DNA of 64,000 nt from an uncultured Blautia sp. (GTDB lineage: Bacteria > Bacillota > Clostridia > Lachnospirales > Lachnospiraceae): NCBI GenBank assembly GCA_900549015.1, contig URMH01000009.1:10360-74359 (forward strand), read 5' to 3'. Below, piece after piece: positions 41,701 to 50,435 of this stretch (position 1 is the first letter of the stretch; each line of letters opens with the position of its first letter). The position numbers and the translations under genes are program-made. A model generated the notes under the pieces. It worked only from the letters and a program-made list of their open reading frames with translations. It was not told the DNA's origin and ran no database searches.

Positions 41701-41740
41701 AAGGGGAAACGCAAGAAAAATTCATCGCAAGTTTCCCCTT
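41701..41740 (-). terminator. Hairpin after the membrane protein gene
   Basis: Arms aaggggaaac and gtttcccctt (10 bp) with a 20-nt loop. On the minus strand it is followed by GAAAATTTTTA, a modest T-tract, so it is a probable terminator. Confidence 0.6.
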
Positions 41741-41753
41741 AATTCAAGATATT

Positions 41754-42416
41754 TTATACTTTTTTCTCTTCTGACCATTTCCTAAGCCCAAGCCACAAGG
41801 TTATAAAAAATGCCACATACACCATCATTCCCATCACAGCCGATTCCCTGGCAAATTTTACTGACAGATTCCATTTTGCCTGCTCTGTTCCAACTTCCTG
41901 AACTGCCCCGCTGAAACGTTCCAGCGCCCATTTTATCTTAAAAAGATAATAATAAACTGCTGCCAGATATACGGCAAGGATACCTCCTCCTGTTGCTGCG
42001 TATACATTTAAAGATTTATTCCATGAAGTGAATTTCTTCTTTGCAGCAAAAAAATATAAAAACAACATGGCTGCGCTTCCAAAAAGCAGAATCTCCAATT
42101 CCATAATTGCTGCTGCATACATCATATTATCCTGATTTGCCGCTATCTTTTGTGTAACTGCGTCAATTCCCATTTTTACAAGTGCTGCCGCCGTTCCAAA
42201 CAACAGCGCTTTTAATAAGATTTTCCAGTTTCTTTCCCCATTTTCATCCTGCATTTTTGCAGCAACGTAGAGAGACGCCATATAAAGCAGCCATAAAATA
42301 AAAGTTACAGCAAATATCCAGTCAAAAATCCCCCATATCATATACGGGACATTTACCAGTGCTTTGGAAAAAATCCCAAAAACGATAGTTGAGACTACTA
42401 CAATTACAATATCCAT
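41754..42416 (-). CDS. Hypothetical membrane protein
   Basis: 220 residues from ATG 42416 behind ACGGAGGAGGCAGT, 13 bp after the preceding stop. Six hydrophobic segments are visible (about 3-22, 30-50, 70-90, 105-125, 140-160 and 195-212), with charged loops such as KMQDENGERNWK. No family was recognised. It forms an operon with the small secreted protein gene upstream. No clue to function beyond membrane location. Confidence 0.65.
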   Translation of the reverse strand: MDIVIVVVSTIVFGIFSKALVNVPYMIWGIFDWIFAVTFILWLLYMASLYVAAKMQDENGERNWKILLKALLFGTAAALVKMGIDAVTQKIAANQDNMMYAAAIMELEILLFGSAAMLFLYFFAAKKKFTSWNKSLNVYAATGGGILAVYLAAVYYYLFKIKWALERFSGAVQEVGTEQAKWNLSVKFARESAVMGMMVYVAFFITLWLGLRKWSEEKKV

Positions 42417-42429
42417 ACTGCCTCCTCCG

Positions 42430-42969
42430 TCATGTTTCATCTACATAAATATCCACGCTTTCATATGTATCCTCTTTCACACTGTTAAAAACATCTGATT
42501 TCCGGATATAATCAAAAATGTTTTCTTCCAGACCGTAAAATTCATCACTCCAGACCATCTGCTCAAATTCACTGTTTTTCTCTGTTGGCTTATATAAGAC
42601 ATCCGCATGAAGCTGAATATATTCTCCCTCTCCATCTGGAATCTGTCTTACCAGGCTAAAGTAAAACTGCGATTTTCCCGTAAAAGGAAAAGTTCCTGTT
42701 TCAAATAATATCATCTCATCATCTGCCGGAATTTCACACATTTTTTCAAACACATTGACAATACTTTCCAAGGGCATTTCATTTGAAATTTCTTTTTTCA
42801 AATAATCTTCACACACCTTCAGGGAATTGTTTTTCATATCTGTTTCACTTTCCATATTCATTTCTTCCATTTCACTATTCCTGTTGATATTTCCCATAAA
42901 ACATCCTCCTGCACACAAAACGACAGCACACGCCGCACAGAGTCCTGCATATTCCCTATATTTTCCCAT
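42430..42969 (-). CDS. Hypothetical secreted protein, possible lipoprotein
   Basis: 179 residues. An N-terminal signal segment (YAGLCAACAVVLCAGGC) ends in AGGC, a plausible lipobox with Cys at about residue 23. The rest is acidic and soluble (EMEEMNMESETDM, IYVDET at the end), with no recognised domain. It starts the two-gene unit with the membrane protein that follows. RBS could not be clearly assigned; the region just before the ATG is GCATGGGAAAATATAGG inside the start itself. Confidence 0.6.
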   Translation of the reverse strand: MGKYREYAGLCAACAVVLCAGGCFMGNINRNSEMEEMNMESETDMKNNSLKVCEDYLKKEISNEMPLESIVNVFEKMCEIPADDEMILFETGTFPFTGKSQFYFSLVRQIPDGEGEYIQLHADVLYKPTEKNSEFEQMVWSDEFYGLEENIFDYIRKSDVFNSVKEDTYESVDIYVDET

Positions 42970-43051
42970 GCTTCAGATTCCCCCTCTCTTCCGTTACTTT
43001 TCCATTTATTCTGATTATACCATCTCACTTCCATATCCGGCAACCAAAAGC

Positions 43052-43090
43052 AAAAAAGTCCTGTTAAATCATCTCTCTTAACAGAACTTT
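43052..43090 (-). terminator. Terminator after the orphan response regulator
   Basis: On the minus strand AGTTCTGTTAA pairs with TTAACAGGACT around a 10-nt loop and is followed by a run of six T. Confidence 0.8.
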
Positions 43091-43114
43091 CTTGCTATTT
43101 CATATTCTATTTTT

Positions 43115-43786
43115 CTATGCCTTCCCTCCGATTTTATATCCGACGCCTCTCACTGTCTCCACAAGATTTCCAGCTGCTCCAAGCTTCTGTCTTAAAGTAC
43201 GGATATGTACGTCTACCGTCCGGCTTTCCCCGTCAAATTCATATCCCCATATCTGATTTAAAAGCTGTGTCCTGGAAAGTACAGTGCCGCTGTTTTTCAA
43301 AAGGAGACAGAGCATTTCATATTCTTTTAAAGTAAGGCTTACCGGCTCTTTATCAACAAGGACCTCATGGCGTCCTGTCGATACAAAAAGATTTTCTATC
43401 TTATATTCTTTGGAACCGGTATCTTCAATTCTTCTTAAAAGAGCGCGGATTCTGGAAATCAGTTCCATCATACGAAACGGCTTTGTAATATAATCATCCG
43501 CACCGCTGTCAAGGCCGATCACCGTATCATACTCGCTGCCTCTTGCCGTCAGCATGATCACGGGAAGCTTTCTTGTATCCGGACGGATTCTCAGCTTTTT
43601 TAATATGGAAATCCCATCTTCCTCAGGAAGCATAATATCAAGCAAAATAAGATCCGGTTTTTCTTTTTCCATTGCCTTCCAGAAAAAAGAAGGTTTCTCA
43701 AAACCTTTCGCCTCAAATCCCTGACTCTTTAATGTATAAACTACAAGCTCCCGTATACTTTCATCATCTTCTACCAGGTAAATCAT
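43115..43786 (-). CDS. OmpR/PhoB-family response regulator, orphan
   Basis: 223 residues from ATG 43786 (GGGAGGACTGAAG upstream; the ATG at 43801 has no site). Receiver: EDDESIREL, D50 in ILLDIMLPEEDG, T/K positions in VIMLTARGSEYDTVIGLDSGADDYITKPFRMMELISRI. Winged helix: LTLKEYEMLCLLLKNSG, TVDVHIRTLRQKLG, VRGVGYKIGG. The PhoB-type C-terminal half suggests a phosphate or envelope regulon. No histidine kinase gene is next to it, unusual for this family; the kinase must be elsewhere or lost. Confidence 0.92.
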   Translation of the reverse strand: MIYLVEDDESIRELVVYTLKSQGFEAKGFEKPSFFWKAMEKEKPDLILLDIMLPEEDGISILKKLRIRPDTRKLPVIMLTARGSEYDTVIGLDSGADDYITKPFRMMELISRIRALLRRIEDTGSKEYKIENLFVSTGRHEVLVDKEPVSLTLKEYEMLCLLLKNSGTVLSRTQLLNQIWGYEFDGESRTVDVHIRTLRQKLGAAGNLVETVRGVGYKIGGKA

Positions 43787-43945
43787 CTTCAGTCCTCCCA
43801 TGCTCCGCAGCGCGAAGCCGTTTTATTAGCCCCAGTATAAAACAGCCACATTAAATTCAGGGGAAAGATTCTGTAAAATTTCTGTAAAATCCACCCTGCC
43901 CATTGTGACTTCACACTTTTTTCATGATTATTTACAAAAAATTAT

Positions 43946-43974
43946 TTGTAAAAAGAAAGCAGGAATGATATGAT
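43946..43974 (+). promoter_or_regulatory. Promoter of the PAP2 gene
   Basis: TTGTAA (43946-43951), 17-bp spacer, TATGAT (43969-43974), 65 bp upstream of the TTG start. Good match to sigma-A. Confidence 0.65.
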
Positions 43975-44041
43975 AAACTAATAACAAAGTGAATACCTTT
44001 TAAAGCATTTTGCCTGCCGCTTTAATAAAGGAGGAAGTATC

Positions 44042-44728
44042 TTGACTGAATTTTTCAAAAAATATAAACACGGACTGATCATTCTTATTTACTGCCTTGT
44101 TTACTTAATGTGCTTCTCCTATCTGGAGACCAGAACCGTACCGGCATATAATGTGGTCCATACTGTATTTGACGATATGATTCCTTTCTGTGAATTTTTC
44201 ATCGTTCCATACCTGTTATGGTTTCCTTATATGATATTTGCAGTAGTTTACTTTATCTTTTTCAACAAGAACAAGCATGAATACTATCAGCTTATATTTA
44301 ACCTGATGATGGGAATGACAATCTTCCTTATTGTATCTTATCTGTATCCCAATATTCAGCATCTTCGTCCTGCCGAATTTCCAAGGGACAATGTTTTTGC
44401 AGATGCTGTCCGAATGCTTTATGTTACAGATACTCCAACGAATATTCTTCCCAGTATTCATGTGTTTAATTCCCTTGCCATTCATATGTCCCTGACAAAC
44501 TGTGAAGCCCTCAGAGAACACCGCGGCATTCGATATGGTTCTCTTATCCTTACCATATTGATCATCATGTCCACCATGTTCCTGAAACAGCATTCTGTGA
44601 TCGATGTATGTATGGGCGCTACTCTTGCTCTCTTCGGATACCTTGTTTTCTATCCGGAAAAAAACACGGAGAAATCCATGCGTACCTTCTTTGCACAGGC
44701 AAAAGCAGACAGAAAACAGAAATATTGA
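44042..44728 (+). CDS. PAP2-family membrane phosphatase
   Basis: 228 residues starting with TTG at 44042, 5-7 bp after AAAGGAGGAAG. Six membrane helices. The acid-phosphatase motif is partly visible as PTNILPSIHVFNSLAIHM (PSxH-type motif 2) and LKQHSVIDVCMGATLALFG (motif 3, HxxxD), placing it with PAP2/inositol phosphorylceramide-synthase-like phosphatases that act on lipid phosphates. The KXXXXXXRP motif is not obvious (HLRPAEFPRDN may correspond). Monocistronic, with terminator after it. Confidence 0.85.
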   Translation: MTEFFKKYKHGLIILIYCLVYLMCFSYLETRTVPAYNVVHTVFDDMIPFCEFFIVPYLLWFPYMIFAVVYFIFFNKNKHEYYQLIFNLMMGMTIFLIVSYLYPNIQHLRPAEFPRDNVFADAVRMLYVTDTPTNILPSIHVFNSLAIHMSLTNCEALREHRGIRYGSLILTILIIMSTMFLKQHSVIDVCMGATLALFGYLVFYPEKNTEKSMRTFFAQAKADRKQKY

Positions 44729-44740
44729 TAAAAAACGATA

Positions 44741-44776
44741 AAATACCGGGTTTCCCAAACAGGATTCCCGGTATTT
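44741..44776. terminator. Bidirectional terminator
   Basis: aaataccggg (44741-44750) pairs with cccggtattt (44767-44776); T-tail on the plus strand, A-rich lead-in for the minus strand. Lies between the convergent PAP2 and glycosyltransferase genes. Confidence 0.85.
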
Positions 44777-44784
44777 TTATCTTC

Positions 44785-45801
44785 TTAATTAAATCCATAA
44801 AATTTCTGACTGATCTTATAAGCTGCCACAGACATTTTCCGTCCGCCCTTTCCCGGAAGATTCATAACTCTTCCAAACAGGCTGTGTCTTAACTTTCTGT
44901 AAAGCACGCGGTTTTCCGATTTAATATATTCCAGAAGCTCTTTTTTCTTCTGTAAAGCCTCTTCCGTCTCCGCTCTTATAAGCATGATAGAAGAAACTGT
45001 CGTGATAATATCAAGATATCTGAACATATATGCACGAAGGCGTTTATTCGTAAAATTCCCCCTGTTATACACATCAACCATCATCTTATTTACACGGATC
45101 TGCTGATCGATCCTCTTTATCATTACCTTTTCATTTACAGACTGGTCGTCTCTTCCTATAAAATATCTGTAAAAATTTACATCAAGATAATACATATTTT
45201 TTACATATGGAAGCGGTTCATATGCAAAAAGATTATCTACGTAAAACGTGTGCTTCGGAAGTTCGAGGCCGCACTGCTGCAGAAGCTGCGTTCTGTAGAT
45301 CATGGAGTGCATGAGAAGGTATTTTCCCTTCTGCATATGTCCGATGTCGCTCCAGCCGAAAACCTCTCCCTGAGGAAAGCAATGGCGGTACTGCATTATT
45401 TTTTTTCTTGTTGCCCCCTGTTTTTCATAAACGAAATTGCTGATAAACAGATCCACAGTCTTTGGTCCGCGAAGAAGTTCCTCCAGCGTTTTTAAGATTT
45501 TTTCATATGCCTCTTTATTTACCCAGTCATCGCTGTCCACAACTTTAAAATAAAGCCCCTGGGCATTTCTTATCCCTGCGTTTACTGCTTCTCCATGTCC
45601 TCCGTTTTCCTGATGAATCGCACGGACAATAGTCGGATATTTTTCTGCATAGGCATCTGCAATCTCCGCTGTTTTGTCAGTAGAACCGTCATCTACAATA
45701 AGAATTTCCACCTCTTCCCCTCCAACGAGAAGAGAATCTATACATTTTTCCATGTATGCCTCTGAATTATAGCATGGAATTGCCACGCTTAAAAGTTTCA
45801 T
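44785..45801 (-). CDS. Family 2 glycosyltransferase
   Basis: 338 residues. GT-A fold signature LLSVAIPCYNSEAYMEKCIDSLL, EILIVDDGSTDKTAEIADAY, NGGHGEAVNAGIRNAQGLYFKVVDSDDWVN (DSDD is the metal-binding motif). The rest is helical and basic. It transfers a sugar from a nucleotide donor to a cell-envelope acceptor; the acceptor is unknown. It overlaps mutY by 4 bp, an odd partner, and no polysaccharide cluster surrounds it. Confidence 0.9.
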   Translation of the reverse strand: MKLLSVAIPCYNSEAYMEKCIDSLLVGGEEVEILIVDDGSTDKTAEIADAYAEKYPTIVRAIHQENGGHGEAVNAGIRNAQGLYFKVVDSDDWVNKEAYEKILKTLEELLRGPKTVDLFISNFVYEKQGATRKKIMQYRHCFPQGEVFGWSDIGHMQKGKYLLMHSMIYRTQLLQQCGLELPKHTFYVDNLFAYEPLPYVKNMYYLDVNFYRYFIGRDDQSVNEKVMIKRIDQQIRVNKMMVDVYNRGNFTNKRLRAYMFRYLDIITTVSSIMLIRAETEEALQKKKELLEYIKSENRVLYRKLRHSLFGRVMNLPGKGGRKMSVAAYKISQKFYGFN

Positions 45802-46853
45802 GCTTTATCCTCCTTCATGTATTTTACATACGCGCCAAACGCCGATGGTATGGCATAATTTTTCTCCTTCTGCCTTTTTTCCACAAAGAGAATCTCATCT
45901 TTTTCCCTGTTTTCAAAAGAAGACACCCGCACACGGTACGCCTTCATTCTCCATTCTATATGGGAAAAAATATGTTTTGCAGACGGAAGGGGCTCAATAT
46001 AAAGAGGTTCCAGCCCCATGTTTTTTACATAGGAAACAGCTTCTTCCTGTTCCATATATCCCAGTGTATTCGGAAGCTCATAAAGACCTGCAAGAAGCCC
46101 CTTATCCGGTCTTTTTAAAATCGCAGTAGCCGCGCCGTCCTGAATTACAAAAACAGTCCTCTCTTCTACCACTCTCGGTTTTTTCGGAGCTTTTACCGGA
46201 ATTTCTTCCACCGTATGATTTCTGTTGGCAAGACACTTGCCGGAAACAGGACATACCAAACATTTTGCCTGCCCGTTGGGTATACAGATCACTGCTCCCA
46301 GCTCCATCAAAGCCTGATTAAAATCACCCGGTCTGTCTTCCGGCATAATTTCTTCCAGAAGTTTCTCTGTCTTTCTTTTCACAGCCGCCTTTCCTATGTC
46401 CTCCCTGCTCTCTGTGATCCTGGAAATTACCCGAAGTACATTTCCGTCTACGGCAGGAACCGGGATTCCATAGGCGATCGAAGCGATCGCCCCGGCTGTA
46501 TAGCTTCCTATTCCCTTTAACGAGAGAAGCGCCTCAAAATCTTCAGGAAGCTTCCCATTATATTCTTTTTCTACTGTTTTTGCCGCCTCCTGCATATTCC
46601 GCACCCTGCTGTAATACCCAAGACCTTCCCACAGCTTCATAAGCTTTTCCTCCGGGCAGGCTGCAAGGGCGGAAATATCAGGAAGCTCACTTATAAATCT
46701 CTCAAAATACGGTTTTACTGCTTCCACTCTTGTCTGCTGCAGCATAATTTCAGATACCCAGGTATAATAGGCATTCTGTCTGTCCCGCCAGGGCAGGATT
46801 CTCTTATTTTCATCATACCAGCTTAAAAGAGGGATTACAATCTCCTTTAACAT
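45798..46853 (-). CDS. mutY: A/G-specific adenine DNA glycosylase
   Basis: 351 residues. HhH-GPD DNA glycosylase: NAYYTWVSEIMLQQTRVEAV, LKGIGSYTAGAIASIAYG with catalytic Asp in VDGNVLRVISRI, and the [4Fe-4S] site CIPNGQAKCLVCPVSGKC. The C-terminal third is the NUDIX-like 8-oxoG recognition domain (LLAGLYELPNTLG). It removes A opposite 8-oxoguanine. It overlaps sfsA by 7 bp and the glycosyltransferase by 4 bp. Confidence 0.95.
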   Translation of the reverse strand: MLKEIVIPLLSWYDENKRILPWRDRQNAYYTWVSEIMLQQTRVEAVKPYFERFISELPDISALAACPEEKLMKLWEGLGYYSRVRNMQEAAKTVEKEYNGKLPEDFEALLSLKGIGSYTAGAIASIAYGIPVPAVDGNVLRVISRITESREDIGKAAVKRKTEKLLEEIMPEDRPGDFNQALMELGAVICIPNGQAKCLVCPVSGKCLANRNHTVEEIPVKAPKKPRVVEERTVFVIQDGAATAILKRPDKGLLAGLYELPNTLGYMEQEEAVSYVKNMGLEPLYIEPLPSAKHIFSHIEWRMKAYRVRVSSFENREKDEILFVEKRQKEKNYAIPSAFGAYVKYMKEDKA

Positions 46854-47545
46854 ACTTCTGTCCTCGTCAAATCTACAGGAACTTCTTCCTGTATTTCTAT
46901 GGTGTCCTCTGTTACAAGGCAGTCTCTCGCGATAATTTTTACTCCTGCTTTTTCCGCTTTTATAAGTGCCTGTCCAAACTCCGGCTGAGTATCCCAGTTG
47001 GGCATAAATTTTTTGACCCCTTTCATCTGGATCACAAGGAGAAGATATGCCTCGTATCCTTCCTCCATGCAGTGTATCAGCTCTTCTACGTGCTTGATTC
47101 CCCGCACAGTGGGAGCGTCCGGAAATCGTACAACATTATCCTCCTCAAGAGTCACTCCCTTTACTTCTACAAACGCACGGCGGACCGGAGATTCCACATA
47201 TAAGTCAAATCTGGAATTTCCATATTTTTTCTCAGGGCGTATGGAAACTTCCTCCGGGAACAGCCCTCCTTTTCTGATCCACTCCTCTGCCGCCTTATTT
47301 GGAATCTGGGAGTCCATGTTAATCAGCCTCCCCTGTTTGTTTACACAGATGAGATCGTACTTTGTCTTCCTGTTGGGATTTCCGCTTTTTTCCAGGATTA
47401 CTTCTGTTCCCGGAATCAGAAGCTCTTTGCATCTTCCTGTGTTTTTCACATGAACGGTCTCTCTTTTTCCCTGTATCTCCACCTCTGCGATAAAACGGTT
47501 GGGTCTTTTAAGAAAAACCGCCTTCTCTGTTTCTTTATATCTCAT
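46847..47545 (-). CDS. sfsA: SfsA family DNA/RNA nuclease
   Basis: 232 residues, normal for the family. Motifs: FIAEVEIQGKRETVHVKNTGRCKELL, GNSRFDLYVESPVRRAFVEVKGVTLEE (the D...ExK nuclease core), RFPDAPTVRGIKHVEEL and PNWDTQPEFGQAL. Known as a sugar-fermentation stimulation protein in E. coli; the fold is nuclease-like. It precedes mutY in the operon. Confidence 0.93.
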   Translation of the reverse strand: MRYKETEKAVFLKRPNRFIAEVEIQGKRETVHVKNTGRCKELLIPGTEVILEKSGNPNRKTKYDLICVNKQGRLINMDSQIPNKAAEEWIRKGGLFPEEVSIRPEKKYGNSRFDLYVESPVRRAFVEVKGVTLEEDNVVRFPDAPTVRGIKHVEELIHCMEEGYEAYLLLVIQMKGVKKFMPNWDTQPEFGQALIKAEKAGVKIIARDCLVTEDTIEIQEEVPVDLTRTEVC

Positions 47546-47687
47546 ATTTTTTACCTCGTGCCTTCTATCATAACATAAAACCTGAAAAAAGCCAGTTGCT
47601 TTTTTATCTTTTCTCCTTTAAAATGACTTTTAGCACATAATCACAGAAGTAAAGTACAAAGAATAAACAAAATCAGAAAGGATTTTT

Positions 47688-48305
47688 ATGGACAGTATTA
47701 TTTTTGACGTAGACGGAACTTTATGGGATTCCACAGAAATTGTGGCAGATGCCTGGACAGATTATTTAAAAAATAAAGAAAACATAAATATGAACATTAC
47801 CTCCGCAAAACTGAAATCTCTTTTCGGTCAGCTTCTTCCGGATATTGCAGCACAGCTTTTCCCCCGGTATTCAAAAAAAGAACAGCTTCGCATTATTGAC
47901 GGCTGCTGTGAAGCGGAGCATCAGGCTCTTGAAAAAGCAAAGGCTCCCATTTATCCGGGACTGGAAGAAACACTTTCTGTTCTTTCAAAAAAATATCCGC
48001 TTTTTATTGTGAGCAACTGCCAGGCAGGATATATTGAAGTATTTTTAAAAGCAACCGGTTTTGGCCGCTACTTTACCGGTCACCTCTGCCCGGGAGATAC
48101 GGGAATGCCCAAAGGCGACAATATTCAAAAAATCATACAGGATTATAAACTTTCTTCTCCTGTTTACGTAGGGGATACTGCTGGAGATTACAATGCCAGC
48201 AAACAGGCTGGGCTTCCCTTTGTATTTGCTTCTTACGGCTTCGGCAATGTGGAAAATCCCGATTATACGATTTCAGAATTAAAAGACCTGATTTCTCTTT
48301 TTTAA
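47688..48305 (+). CDS. HAD-superfamily hydrolase (phosphoglycolate-phosphatase-like)
   Basis: 205 residues. HAD motif I IIFDVDGTLWDST, motif II LFIVSNCQAGY, motif III/IV KGDNIQKIIQDY and VYVGDTAGDYNASKQAGLPFVFASYGFG. The cap is of the alpha-helical type 1, as in Gph/PGP phosphatases and beta-phosphoglucomutases. The substrate is unknown. RBS AAAGGATTTTT; terminator immediately downstream. Confidence 0.9.
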   Translation: MDSIIFDVDGTLWDSTEIVADAWTDYLKNKENINMNITSAKLKSLFGQLLPDIAAQLFPRYSKKEQLRIIDGCCEAEHQALEKAKAPIYPGLEETLSVLSKKYPLFIVSNCQAGYIEVFLKATGFGRYFTGHLCPGDTGMPKGDNIQKIIQDYKLSSPVYVGDTAGDYNASKQAGLPFVFASYGFGNVENPDYTISELKDLISLF

Positions 48306-48315
48306 CATTATATGC

Positions 48316-48350
48316 AAACGGAGAGCTTCCACCTTGAAAGCTCTCCGTTT
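48316..48350. terminator. Bidirectional terminator
   Basis: aaacggagagctt (48316-48328) pairs with aagctctccgttt (48338-48350), with T-tail on the plus strand. Lies between the HAD gene and the convergent small membrane protein gene. Confidence 0.85.
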
Positions 48351-48356
48351 TTACTT

Positions 48357-48656
48357 CTATTTTTTTATTCTGCATTTTGTTCTGATATACCAGAAAAGAG
48401 TTCCGAAAATCACAAGAAGCACAACAATATATGCCACCTTTGCGGGAAGCCCTTCTGTGTAAGCATCAATTCCTGTTGCAAGTCCTACCAGAATCAGTGC
48501 GATTCCCGAGGATTTTTCCATCTTCTTCTGGTCGTACTTTACTTTTCTTACTGCTGAATTTCCACCTTTCATAAAAATTCCGCCGTTTCCTGTAAGAAGC
48601 AAAATTCCAATGACAACAGCGCCAAAAGTTAAAATCAAATCAAATGTTCTGTCCAT
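48357..48656 (-). CDS. Small DUF3784-like membrane protein
   Basis: 99 residues from ATG 48656 behind AGGAGAAAAA. Three hydrophobic segments: LILTFGAVVIGILLLTGNGG, SSGIALILVGLATGIDAY and VAYIVVLLVIFGTLFWYI. The YDQKKMEKSSG junction resembles the DUF3784 pattern YDEKK..G, but the match is weak. A longer in-frame start overlapping the L,D-transpeptidase gene was rejected for lack of a site. Function unknown. Confidence 0.7.
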   Translation of the reverse strand: MDRTFDLILTFGAVVIGILLLTGNGGIFMKGGNSAVRKVKYDQKKMEKSSGIALILVGLATGIDAYTEGLPAKVAYIVVLLVIFGTLFWYIRTKCRIKK

Positions 48657-48679
48657 TTTTTTCTCCTGTACCTTTTTCT

Positions 48680-50218
48680 TTAGTAGAAGCACACAATCGG
48701 CACATCGTAATTGATCATACTGTATAATGCAGCCGCATTGTCGTACGGCATATTGATACAGCCGTGAGATCCGTTTGTGAGATAATCGTCTCCGCCGAAA
48801 TTGGAGCGCCAGTTTGCATCGTGGAAACCAATTCCTCCGTCAAACGGCATCCAGAAGGTTACAGGCGTCTCATACTCGTATTTTCCGTTCGGAAGCTTCG
48901 GTCCTCTTAACACAGAAGGGCTGCTCTTGGAGTAAAGCCTGAAAATTCCCTCATGTGTCTGTCTGTCCGCATAAGACATATTTCCGGATACAAAATCAGA
49001 TTCCAGAATGACCGCTCCGTCCTGATAATAATAAAGATGCTGATTGCTTAAATCCACCTCTATATACGTGCTTCCAATATCATTATAACCATACGTATTG
49101 GCTCTCATGGAATATACAGGCTCTCTTGTTGTCTGCGTTCCGGAACGGATTTCCTCCATAAGCTGCGCCGCCTCTTTTGCCTGATTGATCTGCCAGCCGT
49201 AAGCGGAACCGTATACATAAACTGTTCTTCCGCTTGTAGTGTTAAACGCACGGCTTGTTCCCACTGTATCATGCTCCGCAGCAAGCTGCGCCACAAACTC
49301 ATTTACATGATTCTGGAAAGAGGCATCGTCCTGCACAAGCTTTCCTTTCTCATCAAACTGAAGCCATGTTTTGATCGTCGTTCCGTCCAGAGTTACTGTC
49401 TGATCACCAAATGTATAAGTAATGCTTGCCTTCGCAAAGTTATTGTAAGCATCTCTCGTTGCAAGAAGTTCCGGACTGTCGCTTTTTACAGAAGCAGAAG
49501 CATATACGTCTGCAGTCGCATTAAAATCTACGCTCTGCATACTTCCTGTTACCGCATCGCTCAAAGTCTGATATGCTTTTTTAAGAACAAGTTTACTTCC
49601 CTGTGTCTCAGGCACGATCTCAAATGAAGACTGGGAATCATTAAACGTAACATAAGCATTCTCAGGAGCCACCTGATTTTCTTCCTTTGCGCAGCTTAAA
49701 TTTCTAAGCTCCGTCTCAAGAAGAGCATGGTCAAAGGTTGTCTGAATATCCGTGGTATAGCTGACCGGTTCTGTATATCCCTTTACCCACTCATACGGCT
49801 TCTGGGTTTTTAAAAGTTTCAGAACCTCTCCGTCTGACGTGTACTTATAATTAATATTTGCTCCCTGTATCACCTGAGGCTCCAGATTTCTTGCGCTGAC
49901 AGAAATAGAATACTTTTCTACCTGTTCTGCAATCGCCTGCTCTGCCTCATAAGCAGTTTTTCCGGAACAGTCCACTCCGTTGATTGTAGTTCCCTCAAAA
50001 AAGCGGTCTGAATAATAATAGGAAATTCCTGCGTAGGCGCAGCCGGCAGTTACTGCAAGCATAGCTGCTACAATTCCTGTAATTTTCATCCCTTTATGCT
50101 TTTTCTTTACAGGAAGGACTGTATTTTCCAATTCCTCATCACCAATGGGGACATAAGTAATCTTTCGGGGACGAGCTGATTTTTTATTCTGCTGCTCATT
50201 CATGTTTTCGTTGCTCAT
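48680..50218 (-). CDS. L,D-transpeptidase with PG-binding (VanW-like) domain
   Basis: 512 residues. N-terminal cytosolic tail of about 45 residues, one membrane helix (about 46-66), then extracellular parts: a PG_binding_4-type domain (RFFEGTTINGVDCSGKTAYEAEQAIAEQ) and, at the C-terminus, a YkuD domain with IEVDLSNQHLYYYQDGAVI, MPFDGGIGFHD and the catalytic YLTNGSHGCINMPYDNA (SHGC). It makes 3-3 crosslinks in peptidoglycan, a role that bypasses penicillin-binding proteins. RBS GGAGAGAATAA. Confidence 0.92.
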   Translation of the reverse strand: MSNENMNEQQNKKSARPRKITYVPIGDEELENTVLPVKKKHKGMKITGIVAAMLAVTAGCAYAGISYYYSDRFFEGTTINGVDCSGKTAYEAEQAIAEQVEKYSISVSARNLEPQVIQGANINYKYTSDGEVLKLLKTQKPYEWVKGYTEPVSYTTDIQTTFDHALLETELRNLSCAKEENQVAPENAYVTFNDSQSSFEIVPETQGSKLVLKKAYQTLSDAVTGSMQSVDFNATADVYASASVKSDSPELLATRDAYNNFAKASITYTFGDQTVTLDGTTIKTWLQFDEKGKLVQDDASFQNHVNEFVAQLAAEHDTVGTSRAFNTTSGRTVYVYGSAYGWQINQAKEAAQLMEEIRSGTQTTREPVYSMRANTYGYNDIGSTYIEVDLSNQHLYYYQDGAVILESDFVSGNMSYADRQTHEGIFRLYSKSSPSVLRGPKLPNGKYEYETPVTFWMPFDGGIGFHDANWRSNFGGDDYLTNGSHGCINMPYDNAAALYSMINYDVPIVCFY

Positions 50219-50385
50219 TTATTCTCTCCTCGACATTAAGTAACAAAAAATTTCAATAACGCCTATATTATAACATAATTCTTCCATTTTGTATCTCATA
50301 TTATGTTTTTTATAAAAGATTAATATTTTCTTTATTATTATGTACAGTTTCCCTTTTAATATTGCCTGGAAAGAAATTTTTTAAA

Positions 50386-50411
50386 AAGGCGCGGAAAACT
50401 TCCCGCGCCTT
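50386..50411 (-). terminator. Terminator after gpmI
   Basis: aaggcgcgg (50386-50394) pairs with ccgcgcctt (50403-50411); on the minus strand it continues into TTTTTAAAAAATT. Confidence 0.85.
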
Positions 50412-50435
50412 CAGACATCTTATTTTTTTCTTTTT

